The notes: generated by a model from the sequence alone, not told the origin. Counted from the first letter of the stretch, positions 19,807 to 28,267 are shown. The stretch is 42,323 bases of DNA from Nitrosomonas communis (GCF_024102715.1 NZ_JAGFJM010000013.1:1-42323), one strand, 5' to 3'. Numbers and translations are program-made.

Positions 19807-21180
19807 CTATGCTTTGTCTTTTTTTGGCCGTTTCCAGCTACTAATGCTCACTTGCCTTGAGCGGGATAACGTTAATTGCTCTTCAGGTGTATCTCGGGTA
19901 ATTGTAGAACCTGCACCAATAGTAGAACCTCTTGCTACCCTTACCGGAGCTACGAGTTGCGTATCTGAACCAACAAACACATCATCCTCAATAATAGTCT
20001 GATGCTTAAAAGCGCCATCATAATTACAGGTTATCGTTCCAGCACCAATATTAACCTTCGTGCCAATTACTGCATCACCAATGTAACTCAGGTGATTTGC
20101 TTTGCTCCCCATGCCAATATTACTGTTTTTAACCTCAACAAAATTACCGATATGGGCTTCATCATAAAGTCTGGTTCCCGGACGGATGCGCGAGTAGGGT
20201 CCAACGTGACAGCCTTTTCCTATCTCCGCGCTTTCAAGCAAGCTATATGGAAAAATCGTCGTGCCTGAAGAAACTGAGACATTCCGTAAAATGCAATGCG
20301 CACCAATTTTAACATCGTCACCAAGCTGTACAGTCCCCTCAAAAATACAATTGACATCTATTTCGACATTACGGCCACAAATCAACTGCCCCCGCACATC
20401 AATACGAGAGGGATCCATGATCATAACGCCTTGCTCCAAAAGATTATTCGCACACTCACTCTGATTAATACGCTCAAGCTTGGCTAAATGCGCTTTGCTG
20501 TTAACGCCCAATATTTCCCAGTTATGTACTGGATGCGCAGCATCAACCATGAGACCTGCCTCAACTGCCATCGCAACAATATCAGTAAGATAGTATTCAC
20601 TCTGAGAATTCTTGTTTTGTAGCCTAGGTAAAAAATTATGTAAATGCGAATTAGGCAGCACCATAATACCTGTATTGATTTCTCGAATTGCAAGCTGAGA
20701 GTTACTAGCATCCTTTTCCTCAACAATGGCTTGAATCGCACCTGTTGCTTGATTTCTAATGATTCTTCCATAGCCAAACGGCACGTCCAGCTCTGCCGTC
20801 AATAAGACAAAACTATTTTCTGTAGCTTTTGCGATCAATCTGTCCAGCGTATCAACTTTAATTAGAGGCACATCACCCAACAATACCAGCGTCACCCCCT
20901 CAGCATCCAGATATGGCAAGGCCTGCAACAAAGCATGGCCAGTACCAAGCTGAACTTCCTGCTTCACCCAAATAATTTCGTTATCATTAATCACCTTCTG
21001 GACCATCTCACCGCCATGCCCATAAACCACGCAGATTTTTTTAGGTGAGAGTGTTTTAGCCGCATCGAGCACATGCCCTAATAAAGGTTTTCCAGCCAGT
21101 GCATGCAATACCTTAGGCAGCGATGATTGCATTCTTTTACCAATTCCGGCAGCCAAAATAACGATATTAAGATTAGTCAC
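19807..21180 (-). CDS. glmU: Bifunctional UDP-GlcNAc pyrophosphorylase / GlcN-1-P acetyltransferase GlmU
   Basis: This enzyme of about 457 residues acetylates glucosamine-1-phosphate and couples it to UTP. The N-terminal Rossmann uridyltransferase shows NIVILAAGIGKRMQSSLPKV and VLLGDVPLI. The C-terminal left-handed beta-helix (hexapeptide repeats from about 250) has the acetyltransferase-site segments GPYSRIRPGTRL, HIGNFVEVKNS and NHLSYIGDAVIG. I prefer the GTG giving VTNLNIVIL because an AAAAGGG ribosome-binding site lies about 9 bases ahead; a TTG 6 bases further up is possible. Confidence 0.97.
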   Translation of the reverse strand: MTNLNIVILAAGIGKRMQSSLPKVLHALAGKPLLGHVLDAAKTLSPKKICVVYGHGGEMVQKVINDNEIIWVKQEVQLGTGHALLQALPYLDAEGVTLVLLGDVPLIKVDTLDRLIAKATENSFVLLTAELDVPFGYGRIIRNQATGAIQAIVEEKDASNSQLAIREINTGIMVLPNSHLHNFLPRLQNKNSQSEYYLTDIVAMAVEAGLMVDAAHPVHNWEILGVNSKAHLAKLERINQSECANNLLEQGVMIMDPSRIDVRGQLICGRNVEIDVNCIFEGTVQLGDDVKIGAHCILRNVSVSSGTTIFPYSLLESAEIGKGCHVGPYSRIRPGTRLYDEAHIGNFVEVKNSNIGMGSKANHLSYIGDAVIGTKVNIGAGTITCNYDGAFKHQTIIEDDVFVGSDTQLVAPVRVARGSTIGAGSTITRDTPEEQLTLSRSRQVSISSWKRPKKDKA

Positions 21181-21636
21181 AACCAAACACCCTTTTCAAA
21201 TTATTTTCGATGGATTTATGTAGCTTAGGCTTATTGCAAGATATAACGACTATATATAACCGGTCAAAGCCGCATATGACTTTATTCCAATATTTCCATT
21301 TTGAAATTTACTACAACAACACGACAGGCAAATTAAAAAATTAATCCGATTTTGTTCAGCTTATCGTTAGTTTAGGCAAAATATTCCAGCCTTTTCTATA
21401 AATTTCACTGTCATCGTTTAATTCCCTCACCTTCTTCGGTAGGTATTGTACGATTTTGCGAGCGCAGCGCATTAGAATGCTCACTCTGCATCATTTTACT
21501 TGCTTTGCGCCCGCAACACCGCACTTCCCCTTTCCCAGTCTAAGAATTCCAGAATTTCTTAAACTGACTCCCAACTTAAACAACTGAATCAAGAGAAGCA
21601 GTTATGGCAAAATATTGCTCCACTCCTCTGGATGTA
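21181..21636. other. Intergenic region upstream of glmU
   Basis: AT-rich, with no ORF worth calling. It should carry the glmU-glmS promoter (minus strand) and the end of the accessory deacetylase transcript. An imperfect inverted repeat (AAGAATTCC against GAATTTCTT, around 21542-21560) is present without a T run. No riboswitch or glmS-ribozyme-like structure was recognised. Confidence 0.4.
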
Positions 21637-22065
21637 TTACCGAATCGGTGGCGCCCCCTTTGCTGAATCATGGCGAGGTTTGGAAAATTTATCTCTCCCA
21701 CTTATTATCTCAGCCGCTTCACCCTCGAAATGAGCTGCCGCATCAAGGAGAGGCTGAGGATTGCCGCCTTGCTGTGCAATAATTTCTGCCGTCGCCATAT
21801 ATTGCGCCACCAGCAATTTCAGCTGCTCGGAGTATACTGGGTCCTCCACTTTTAGGCGCTTGTCGTTTTCCTTCAATATTTTAACTCTCTTCTCCCCTTT
21901 TTCAGGTTTAGCTTTTTCAGGTTTAGCTTTTTCAGGTTTTCCTATCTGATCAGGCTTTTTCTCCGGAGCTGCATACGCTGATAGGGAAATCCCTCCTGCG
22001 CCAATCGTTACAATCACAGCGGCAAGAGTAAGGACGCTCTTCAGTGAGTAAGTGTAGTATTTCAT
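21637..22065 (-). CDS. Small secreted Lys/Glu/Pro-rich protein, function unknown
   Basis: A 142-residue protein I cannot assign to a family. It begins with a signal peptide (core VLTLAAVIVTIGAGGISLSAYA, cleavage near AYA-AP). A strongly charged, repeated segment KPEKA-KPEKA-KPEKG (about 42-57) and a basic stretch KRVKILKENDKRLKV follow. A predicted helical half comes next (YSEQLKLLVAQYMATAEIIA; LLDAAAHFEGEAAEII), and the tail is polar. No cysteines or membrane anchor are visible after the signal. It lies 55 bp downstream of the Agd3-like deacetylase on the same strand and is probably co-transcribed. That suggests, without proof, a periplasmic or matrix-associated accessory protein that contacts polysaccharide. 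Confidence 0.8.
   Translation of the reverse strand: MKYYTYSLKSVLTLAAVIVTIGAGGISLSAYAAPEKKPDQIGKPEKAKPEKAKPEKGEKRVKILKENDKRLKVEDPVYSEQLKLLVAQYMATAEIIAQQGGNPQPLLDAAAHFEGEAAEIISGRDKFSKPRHDSAKGAPPIR
21897..21941 (-). repeat. Three 15-bp tandem repeats encoding KPEKA units
   Basis: A 15-base unit (plus strand CTTTTTCAGGTTTAG) occurs twice exactly and a third time with changes only in its last bases. It encodes the Lys-Pro-Glu-Lys-Ala repeats of the small secreted protein and keeps frame if units are gained or lost. Confidence 0.92.
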
Positions 22066-22120
22066 TTGAATATCCTCTTAATTGTTAATTTTTCAGCATA
22101 ATTTCCGTCGCGATGAATGC

Positions 22121-24262
22121 TCATTGCGTCAGCGCCCGGTTAACGTTAAGTGTCGTTGGCGTCGTATTTACGCTAGTAAGCTGCCTGATTATCTGGCCAC
22201 CATAGAGCTGTCCACCGGCTACGCCTGTGATAAAAAGATTCTGCACAGCTTTATCTGCTGACAAAGTCACGGTATTGGCGGCACGATTCCATGTTGCTTG
22301 AATGGCGGCGGTTTTAGAGTTAAGCCTATCCCTTGTCTGGTTGCCAATCCTGTAATAGGGATAATTCTTGACTGGCAGCTTAAACAACTCCTCGTAGATT
22401 GCGAAGACAGCGTTTAACCAGTCAAACTGAAGCGTATTACCGTTTTCATCATATTTGGCCAGGTTCGACTGATGGAAATAATGAGGCCATTTATTAAAGG
22501 TCAGCATATGCCGCACTGCGCTGTCAGCTTCAGCCGTGAGAATTTCCTCATAAGTCCGAGTAGCGCAGATAGCCCCAGGTATTGCACATGGGTCCTGTCC
22601 GGCATTTACAAATCGATCGTGAAAAATATAGTTGTACTCATCAACCAACTGATCCGGGTTAATTACATTGTAGAAAACATTGGTCGGCCAGCGCGGCAAC
22701 ATGAGGCGATTGCTGCTGCTGCCATCATCGTACTGCGTAATAAACTGCTCAATATTCTGAGCCTGCTGCGATGAGTCGGAGGCAAGATAGTTCACACCTG
22801 CGCTGGCGGCAGCTTGTAGGAATAGCGGACTGGCCCCACCCTGATCAAACGGTATGTCGTCATCCTGAACGTTGAACATCTCTGGATGCAGTTCAGGATA
22901 ATCGGTGCAGTTACGGTCTTTCAAACCAGAGTGATTGCCAGTCACGATAACCTGATTATTAGCACTTTGCTCAGGCAGACCCAGAAGTCCCCACACCGTC
23001 CGGTTCTTGGTAATCTCTGCCTTGATCGCCGCTAGAGTAGTAAAGGTATCGTAATCACAATTTGGATTAGCCGGTACGGGCGCTTTATCCATATCTGCAT
23101 GACTAAAGGTATGGTTGATGAAGCGGAAATGATTTTTGTTGGCAACCACCGCTGCCACCAAATCTTCTGTCAGGTTTGCAGTGAGTGTCGTCGCGGCCGG
23201 ATCAACTACCGCTCCAGCGCCATTGAATGCAAAATCTAGCTTGAAAGCACCTGCTGTCGGAAATGCAGCACGAAAAGCAGTCTGCTTACTTACACCATTG
23301 CTGATATCACTGCTGTTCAACCGATAAGTTTGCAACGGATTGTCTGCACTAAGAGCGGGATCCCATAGCGTATTATCAAGAAACAAGTCATCCAAATGGG
23401 CGGCCATATGAACGAAGCGTGCTCCAATGAATACCCCTTGAGTCGCCCAGTTGACAAACTCATAGGCCAGCACCCTTGAATGAAGGAGGAATGGGGCATG
23501 AGTAATCGTCGAGAACATAACTTCACGCACTGGTGTTGTTCCGGGCGGCACTATGTACTGTATGATCGAGACCAATGCCTCTCCATTCTGAGTTTTTAGA
23601 AGCGGCACCACACGAGGCACAGTACCATCCCGTGGACCCAGCGTGTCATTACGAGGATTGGCTGCAAAGGCAAAATCCGTAATCGGAAGCGGATTCGCCT
23701 GATTAATATACTCAAAAACTTCTTTCTGATAGTTAGCAGGCACTGACCACTGAGCACTGTAGTTCGCTCCGCTAGAAGAATAGGTCAGACCGTAATCCAG
23801 ATAGATTCCAAACGGTGGATTGGGATCCCAATAGGTGCCAGGCCACCCTGACAACACCGCTTCGCGCACACGAAAATCTTTTTGGTAATTATGCAGAATA
23901 TCCCATTCTGACGGCGTGAAGTTTGGAACCAAGTCAGCATCTGTCAGAATAACGCCATTGTAGTTACCTACACAACCAGCTTCCTGCGAGCTGCAGGCCG
24001 CTCCATTTGAAGCAGAGGCAAGCATTGCAGCTGTTAAATCGTCTGTTGCGGCATTTAATACATCATAGGGCACGCCCATTTCATCAAGAACAGGCTTGAT
24101 AAAGCTGAGCCCCAGATCTTGCGCTTCGCTTCCCGTGGAAATAACCAGCACTCTCAGCTTAACGGCATTATCAGCAAATGCAGATGTCACCACCACAAAT
24201 GAAGCTAGCCACACTGCTACTGTGACTAACAGACCACCTCTTATACTCCAGTTCTTTTTCAT
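22121..24262 (-). CDS. Secreted polysaccharide deacetylase, Agd3/CE18-like
   Basis: A 713-residue exported protein (signal core LLVTVAVWLASFVVVTSAFA). After an N-terminal domain of about 230 residues, a deacetylase-type metal site is visible: AAHLDDLFL (Asp291-Asp292) and NHTFSHADMD (His384, His388), the D-H-H pattern of NodB-like carbohydrate deacetylases. Further conserved-looking segments are TGNHSGLKDR and FNVQDDDIPFDQGG. Overall length and architecture recall fungal Agd3 (CE18), which deacetylates GalNAc residues of galactosaminogalactan; this is from memory and not a search result. I start at MKKNWSIRGG, which has an AGGGGA ribosome-binding site 7 bases ahead; an upstream start would place 24 residues before the signal peptide. 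It is followed by the small KPEK protein, and a sigma-54-type promoter lies in front. Confidence 0.8.
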   Translation of the reverse strand: MKKNWSIRGGLLVTVAVWLASFVVVTSAFADNAVKLRVLVISTGSEAQDLGLSFIKPVLDEMGVPYDVLNAATDDLTAAMLASASNGAACSSQEAGCVGNYNGVILTDADLVPNFTPSEWDILHNYQKDFRVREAVLSGWPGTYWDPNPPFGIYLDYGLTYSSSGANYSAQWSVPANYQKEVFEYINQANPLPITDFAFAANPRNDTLGPRDGTVPRVVPLLKTQNGEALVSIIQYIVPPGTTPVREVMFSTITHAPFLLHSRVLAYEFVNWATQGVFIGARFVHMAAHLDDLFLDNTLWDPALSADNPLQTYRLNSSDISNGVSKQTAFRAAFPTAGAFKLDFAFNGAGAVVDPAATTLTANLTEDLVAAVVANKNHFRFINHTFSHADMDKAPVPANPNCDYDTFTTLAAIKAEITKNRTVWGLLGLPEQSANNQVIVTGNHSGLKDRNCTDYPELHPEMFNVQDDDIPFDQGGASPLFLQAAASAGVNYLASDSSQQAQNIEQFITQYDDGSSSNRLMLPRWPTNVFYNVINPDQLVDEYNYIFHDRFVNAGQDPCAIPGAICATRTYEEILTAEADSAVRHMLTFNKWPHYFHQSNLAKYDENGNTLQFDWLNAVFAIYEELFKLPVKNYPYYRIGNQTRDRLNSKTAAIQATWNRAANTVTLSADKAVQNLFITGVAGGQLYGGQIIRQLTSVNTTPTTLNVNRALTQ

Positions 24263-24384
24263 AAGAATTCCCCTCTCAACTCGATATACAAAAAAAAAGC
24301 TAGTGTCGCTTTTTAAGCCCAATAGTTCATGCAATCTTTGACCACTTTTAACGATTGCCTCACCACAAACTATATTAAATACAT

Positions 24385-24401
24385 TGCATGATTCATGCCA
24401 A
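24385..24401 (-). promoter_or_regulatory. Candidate sigma-54 (RpoN) promoter for the deacetylase gene
   Basis: The minus strand reads TTGGCATGAATCATGCA. GG and GC are separated by exactly ten bases, and the element matches the consensus YTGGCACG-N4-TTGCW except at two positions. The expected start lies about 12 bases downstream, giving a leader of about 110 nt to the ATG at 24262. I saw no comparably good sigma-70 promoter here. Confidence 0.6.
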
Positions 24402-24461
24402 GATCAAAAATATACAAATAATCATAATGTTACCCACGCACAAAATTCAGTCCTGTATTAA

Positions 24462-24487
24462 AGTGTAAAATTCCCCGACAAAATTCT
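24462..24487. repeat. Direct repeat copy 1 (26 bp)
   Basis: Matches copy 2 at 24938-24963 in 23 of 26 positions and in the same orientation; the core is CCGACAAAATT preceded by AGTGTAAA. It may be an end of a decayed mobile element or a repeated regulatory site. Confidence 0.7.
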
Positions 24488-24937
24488 AGCGTATGCACTT
24501 TAGTCTTTTAGATAGTCAATTGACCTTGCCAATCCAGCAGTTGATGGAATTTGCACCGTAGAAACAGACGACAATGATGCATCTGGAAACTGCGACGCCC
24601 GAGTACATGCAAAAACTAGGACGGGCACTCAAACGGATCTCTCTTGGATGACTCTCTCATAAGAAGCTCTATGGCAGGACAAGGCACAATGACGCGGAAT
24701 AGTTACTCTATTCTATGGAGTTACAGCATAGTCACATGCCCGTAGAATCATGCAATCTACACTGGAGCGGCAACACTTGAAAGGTGAAAATGGAAATTAT
24801 GGTAAAGGTTGCACAATATGCGCAATGTTAACACCAGAAAATAAGCGCTCAATGCTCAACACTCAATCGAGAAAGTCGGATTAAAGCAAAGCAGAGAGCA
24901 AAATACTATTAATATGTTGAATATATTACTCAACTAG

Positions 24938-24963
24938 AGTGTAAAGTTCTCCGACAAAATTTT
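24938..24963. repeat. Direct repeat copy 2 (26 bp)
   Basis: Second copy of the element at 24462-24487, displaced by 476 bp, with three mismatches. Confidence 0.7.
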
Positions 24964-25462
24964 GTTATTTATCAAGACAAACTACATAATTACCGTTTGC
25001 AGAAAGCGAGATCTGATAACCAAATAACTATCTATTTTTATGCAAGCTGGCTTCCAGGGATAGCCTCGCGGCCTCGTGTCATCCTTGCACCCGACTGAAC
25101 ATGCCTTATCTTACCCAACTGCAGTTTTTAGCACCATTCCTTACACATTTTCCCCCTATATCAATACGGAAAATAGCAGGCACTAAGTTACATTTACTAT
25201 TTTTCTGTTACCCGATAGATACACCGAAGTTTTTATAAGGCATAAAAACCATTTATTGGTGAAGAAAAAATATATTTGACCTAACTATTACCATTATTTT
25301 CTTAAAAAAATTAAAGAATATTGGCCAGTTGCCCGATCAATAGGTTCCATCTGTCGTTATTTTGAATCAACTGCTCTTGGTTTTGAGTCCTAAACTTTCT
25401 AACCACAAGCAATGATCGATCTAGTTAAATTTCATAAATTCCAATATGGAAGGAAATAGTCA

Positions 25463-26875
25463 ATGACTGAACCAGAAATGATCCAAGCCTCTAATATTCC
25501 TCCTATCAACTCCAAAATTAACTCAACAAGAAGATTCTCGGCGCATAAAATATGCCAACCCCAAAAAGTAAAAAGCTTAATTCAACTACTTTTAACTATG
25601 TTGCTACTTATAGCAAATATCAGTTTTGCTGAATTTATTTCTCCATCCAGCTTATTAAATAAAAGAGGCTCATCTTCACCACAACCGCTAGATACTGTTA
25701 CTGTTAAAGATCAGCAAGGCACAGACGACAATTGGAACAACTATATAGAATTTGAACCAGGCTCCCAAGGATATCAAGGAATCTTCAAATTTAACCTTCC
25801 AGCTAGTCCAAACAAAGCAATTTCGGAATTAATATTCCATGCGAATTACCGTGGCCCAGAAAAGTCCATTCAAAAATGGGAATTCCAGTTACTTAATAGT
25901 TCAGGGAATTGGATTTCTATCGCAGACAATCACAATATTGTAGATTGGGTTTGGAGCGATATTATTTCAGTAATCAAAGAGCCCGGTCAATTTATAAACA
26001 ACAAAAATCAGATCACTTTACGCTACCGAACATCAAGTCACGTAGACCATAGTCAACTTGACTACCTTGCTTTCGAAATCAGCAACCTGGAATCAAATTC
26101 TCCTGAAGTTGGTCATAATACGTCAGAACTGGATGATGTTATCACTGTTACACCATCACCGACAGCTGGAACCCGTTGGCAACCAACTCCCGGGTTAAAG
26201 TGGCAAATCCAATATCATGACTCGCTCGATACCTCTTTGAATGTCGATGTTTATAACATTGACCTGTTTGATACCAGCGCAACAGCTATCTCAGCATTAC
26301 AATCAAAGGGTAAGTATGTTATTTGTTATTTTAGTGCGGGTAGTTACGAAAACTGGCGTCCTGATACCGGCGCCTTTCCAGCATCGGTTCTCGGTCGCAA
26401 TCTGGATGGCTGGGCAGGTGAAAAATGGCTGGATATCCGGCAATTAGATATTCTGATTCCGATCATGCAAGTACGCATGAAGCTGGCTGCTAAAAAAGGC
26501 TGTAACGGTGTTGATCCTGACAATGTTGACGGCTACAGTAACAATACGGGTTTCCCTCTCAGCTATAACAATCAACTGGCTTATAACATAGCCCTTGCTG
26601 AAGCTGCGCATGATCTTGGACTCGCCATAGGCTTGAAGAATGATGTTGATCAAATCAAGGATCTTGTGAATTATTTCGACTTTGCAGTAAATGAAGAGTG
26701 CTTTCAATATGGTGAATGCAATACACTCAAACCATTTATCAATGCTGGAAAAGCTGTTTTTGGCATAGAATATAATCTTTCAAATTCGAGTTTCTGTCCG
26801 CAAGCAAATTTGATGAATTTCGATTTTCTCAAGAAAAAATTATCTCTCGATGCCTGGAGAGAATCCTGTAGATAG
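25463..26875 (+). CDS. Secreted GH114-type glycosidase with N-terminal beta-sandwich (putative endo-alpha-1,4-polygalactosaminidase)
   Basis: A 470-residue protein. A charged 36-residue leader precedes a hydrophobic signal segment (SLIQLLLTMLLLIANISFA). Residues about 75-207 resemble a beta-sandwich, perhaps carbohydrate-binding. Residues about 240-470 are a TIM-barrel of the GH114 family: WQIQYHDSL, VICYFSAGSYENWRPD, WLDIRQ, then the acidic GVDPDNVDGY (Asp351-356) and FAVNEECFQYGEC (Glu411/412), which likely hold the catalytic acids. GH114 members hydrolyse alpha-1,4-galactosamine polymers; fungal Ega3 is the reference. It lies beside galE and the pel genes and may trim or release the polymer. 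An AAGGAA ribosome-binding site fits the ATG. Confidence 0.87.
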   Translation: MTEPEMIQASNIPPINSKINSTRRFSAHKICQPQKVKSLIQLLLTMLLLIANISFAEFISPSSLLNKRGSSSPQPLDTVTVKDQQGTDDNWNNYIEFEPGSQGYQGIFKFNLPASPNKAISELIFHANYRGPEKSIQKWEFQLLNSSGNWISIADNHNIVDWVWSDIISVIKEPGQFINNKNQITLRYRTSSHVDHSQLDYLAFEISNLESNSPEVGHNTSELDDVITVTPSPTAGTRWQPTPGLKWQIQYHDSLDTSLNVDVYNIDLFDTSATAISALQSKGKYVICYFSAGSYENWRPDTGAFPASVLGRNLDGWAGEKWLDIRQLDILIPIMQVRMKLAAKKGCNGVDPDNVDGYSNNTGFPLSYNNQLAYNIALAEAAHDLGLAIGLKNDVDQIKDLVNYFDFAVNEECFQYGECNTLKPFINAGKAVFGIEYNLSNSSFCPQANLMNFDFLKKKLSLDAWRESCR

Positions 26876-26889
26876 CGCTGAACTGCCAA

Positions 26890-26938
26890 GCTGCTGCCTC
26901 CCCCGGCAGCAGCACTTATGACAAGTACTGCTGCTGGC
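26890..26938 (+). terminator. Alternative hairpins between GH114 gene and galE (possible terminator or attenuator)
   Basis: GCTGCTGCC at 26890-26898 pairs perfectly with GGCAGCAGC at 26905-26913 across a six-base loop. The same 26905-26913 strand can also pair (8 of 9) with GCTGCTGGC at 26930-26938, so the two stems exclude each other. AAGTACTGCT is repeated at 26923 and 26940. No T run follows either stem, so simple rho-independent termination is not certain. Confidence 0.45.
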
Positions 26939-27051
26939 TAAGTACTGCTTGATACTTACCGATACCCTATTTCTCTGAATGGCAACGCTATAATTTTCTT
27001 TAAGCAAAAATTAGATTAAATCAAAAATAGCTTATAGGTATATAAAACATT

Positions 27052-28071
27052 ATGAATATTCTCGTAACAGGTGGCGCAGGCTATATCGGCAGCCATACCG
27101 TCATTGAACTCATAAATAATGGATACGATGTCATAATTATTGATAATCTATCAAACAGCAGTAAAGAAGCAATTATTCGCGTAGAAAAAATTGTTGGTAA
27201 AGCACTTCCTTTTTATAAAAAAGATGTACGAGACAAAAAAGCACTTGAGGTAATATTTTCAAATCATCGAATAGACGGGGTTATTCATTTTGCTGGCCTT
27301 AAAGCCGTTGGCGAATCGGTCAAGGTACCACTTAAGTATTATAATAATAACCTTAACTCTACCCTCTCTCTCCTAGAGGTGATGGAATTTCATGACACAA
27401 AGCAGCTGGTTTTCAGTTCATCCGCCACTGTGTATGGCGATCCAGTAAGCGTACCAATCAAAGAATCTGCTACGCTTCCCGCCAAGGTTACCAATCCCTA
27501 TGGCCAAACAAAGCTTATTATCGAAACAATACTCATGGATCTCGCGATAACGAATAATAATTGGCAAATTACTGCACTGCGCTACTTTAACCCAATTGGC
27601 GCACATGAATCCGGCACCATTGGTGAAGATCCAAGTGACATACCCAATAACCTTATGCCATATATTAGCCAAGTCGCAATCGGCAAACTTAAGGAGCTCT
27701 CGATATTCGGCAATGATTACCCTACTCGTGACGGTACCGGCGTGCGTGACTATATCCATGTAACTGATCTTGCAAAAGCGCACGTGGCAGCCCTTAATAC
27801 GCCAGCCCCACCAAACAAGTACCGCGCAATAAATGTAGGTACCGGCAAAGGTACCAGTGTGCTCGAGCTTGTCAATGCCTTCGAACAGGCAAATGGCGTA
27901 AAAGTGCCATACAAAATTACTGGGCGCCGTCCCGGTGATGTCGCAGAATGCTATGCCGATCCAAGCTTGGCGCACTCTATATTAGGTTGGCAAGCACAAA
28001 AAACGATTGAAGATGCCTGCGCAGACTCCTGGCGCTGGCAAAGCGCTAATCCTAATGGATACAAAGGATAA
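27052..28071 (+). CDS. galE: UDP-glucose/UDP-N-acetylglucosamine 4-epimerase GalE
   Basis: A 339-residue short-chain dehydrogenase-type epimerase. The NAD site is GGAGYIGSHT. The catalytic Ser-Tyr-Lys is seen in FSSSATVYGD and NPYGQTKLI, and NNLMPYISQVA and GTGVRDYIHV are further GalE hallmarks. In the segment GDVAECYADPS, Cys300 occupies the place of Tyr299 of E. coli GalE and Cys307 of human GALE. A small residue there admits N-acetyl sugars, so interconversion of UDP-GlcNAc and UDP-GalNAc is predicted. In Pseudomonas the epimerase PelX supplies UDP-GalNAc for Pel, and this gene is the obvious counterpart. It follows the GH114 gene by 176 bp and faces pelB tail-to-tail. Confidence 0.95.
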   Translation: MNILVTGGAGYIGSHTVIELINNGYDVIIIDNLSNSSKEAIIRVEKIVGKALPFYKKDVRDKKALEVIFSNHRIDGVIHFAGLKAVGESVKVPLKYYNNNLNSTLSLLEVMEFHDTKQLVFSSSATVYGDPVSVPIKESATLPAKVTNPYGQTKLIIETILMDLAITNNNWQITALRYFNPIGAHESGTIGEDPSDIPNNLMPYISQVAIGKLKELSIFGNDYPTRDGTGVRDYIHVTDLAKAHVAALNTPAPPNKYRAINVGTGKGTSVLELVNAFEQANGVKVPYKITGRRPGDVAECYADPSLAHSILGWQAQKTIEDACADSWRWQSANPNGYKG

Positions 28072-28267
28072 TTTGGGAGAATTTGATAGCGTTTGCTGTC
28101 GACCATGAAATTCGATAGCCTAAACAGCGCATAGATCTTGCCAGGATGACGGCATAGAAGCTGTAGTCAATTATCTTCGTTAATCACCGGCATAGCTTGC
28201 TTGCATGCTTTGAATTTTCGATAAGACAGCAACTCTGTTTTGAGTATCTTTCAGCAAATTTATATGT

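Larger units (their letters stand above)
24402..25462. other. Long intergenic region between deacetylase and GH114 genes
   Basis: More than 1 kb without a credible gene. It holds a pair of imperfect direct repeats (separate entries) around a 25-codon open stretch at 24574-24651 that may be a gene relic. The right part (about 25080-25462) is AT-rich and should contain the promoter of the GH114 gene. No convincing -35/-10 pair was found there. An AAGGAA ribosome-binding site sits at 25450-25455. Confidence 0.4.

Noticed and set aside
24430-24445. CACGCACA resembling part of a GEMM (c-di-GMP) riboswitch
   Set aside because: The rest of the GEMM consensus (the GCAAA core, tetraloop and G-rich closing segment) is missing on both sides.
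27418-27975. 185-codon minus-strand open frame inside galE
   Set aside because: It is fully covered by the strongly conserved galE on the other strand and its translation shows no family features.
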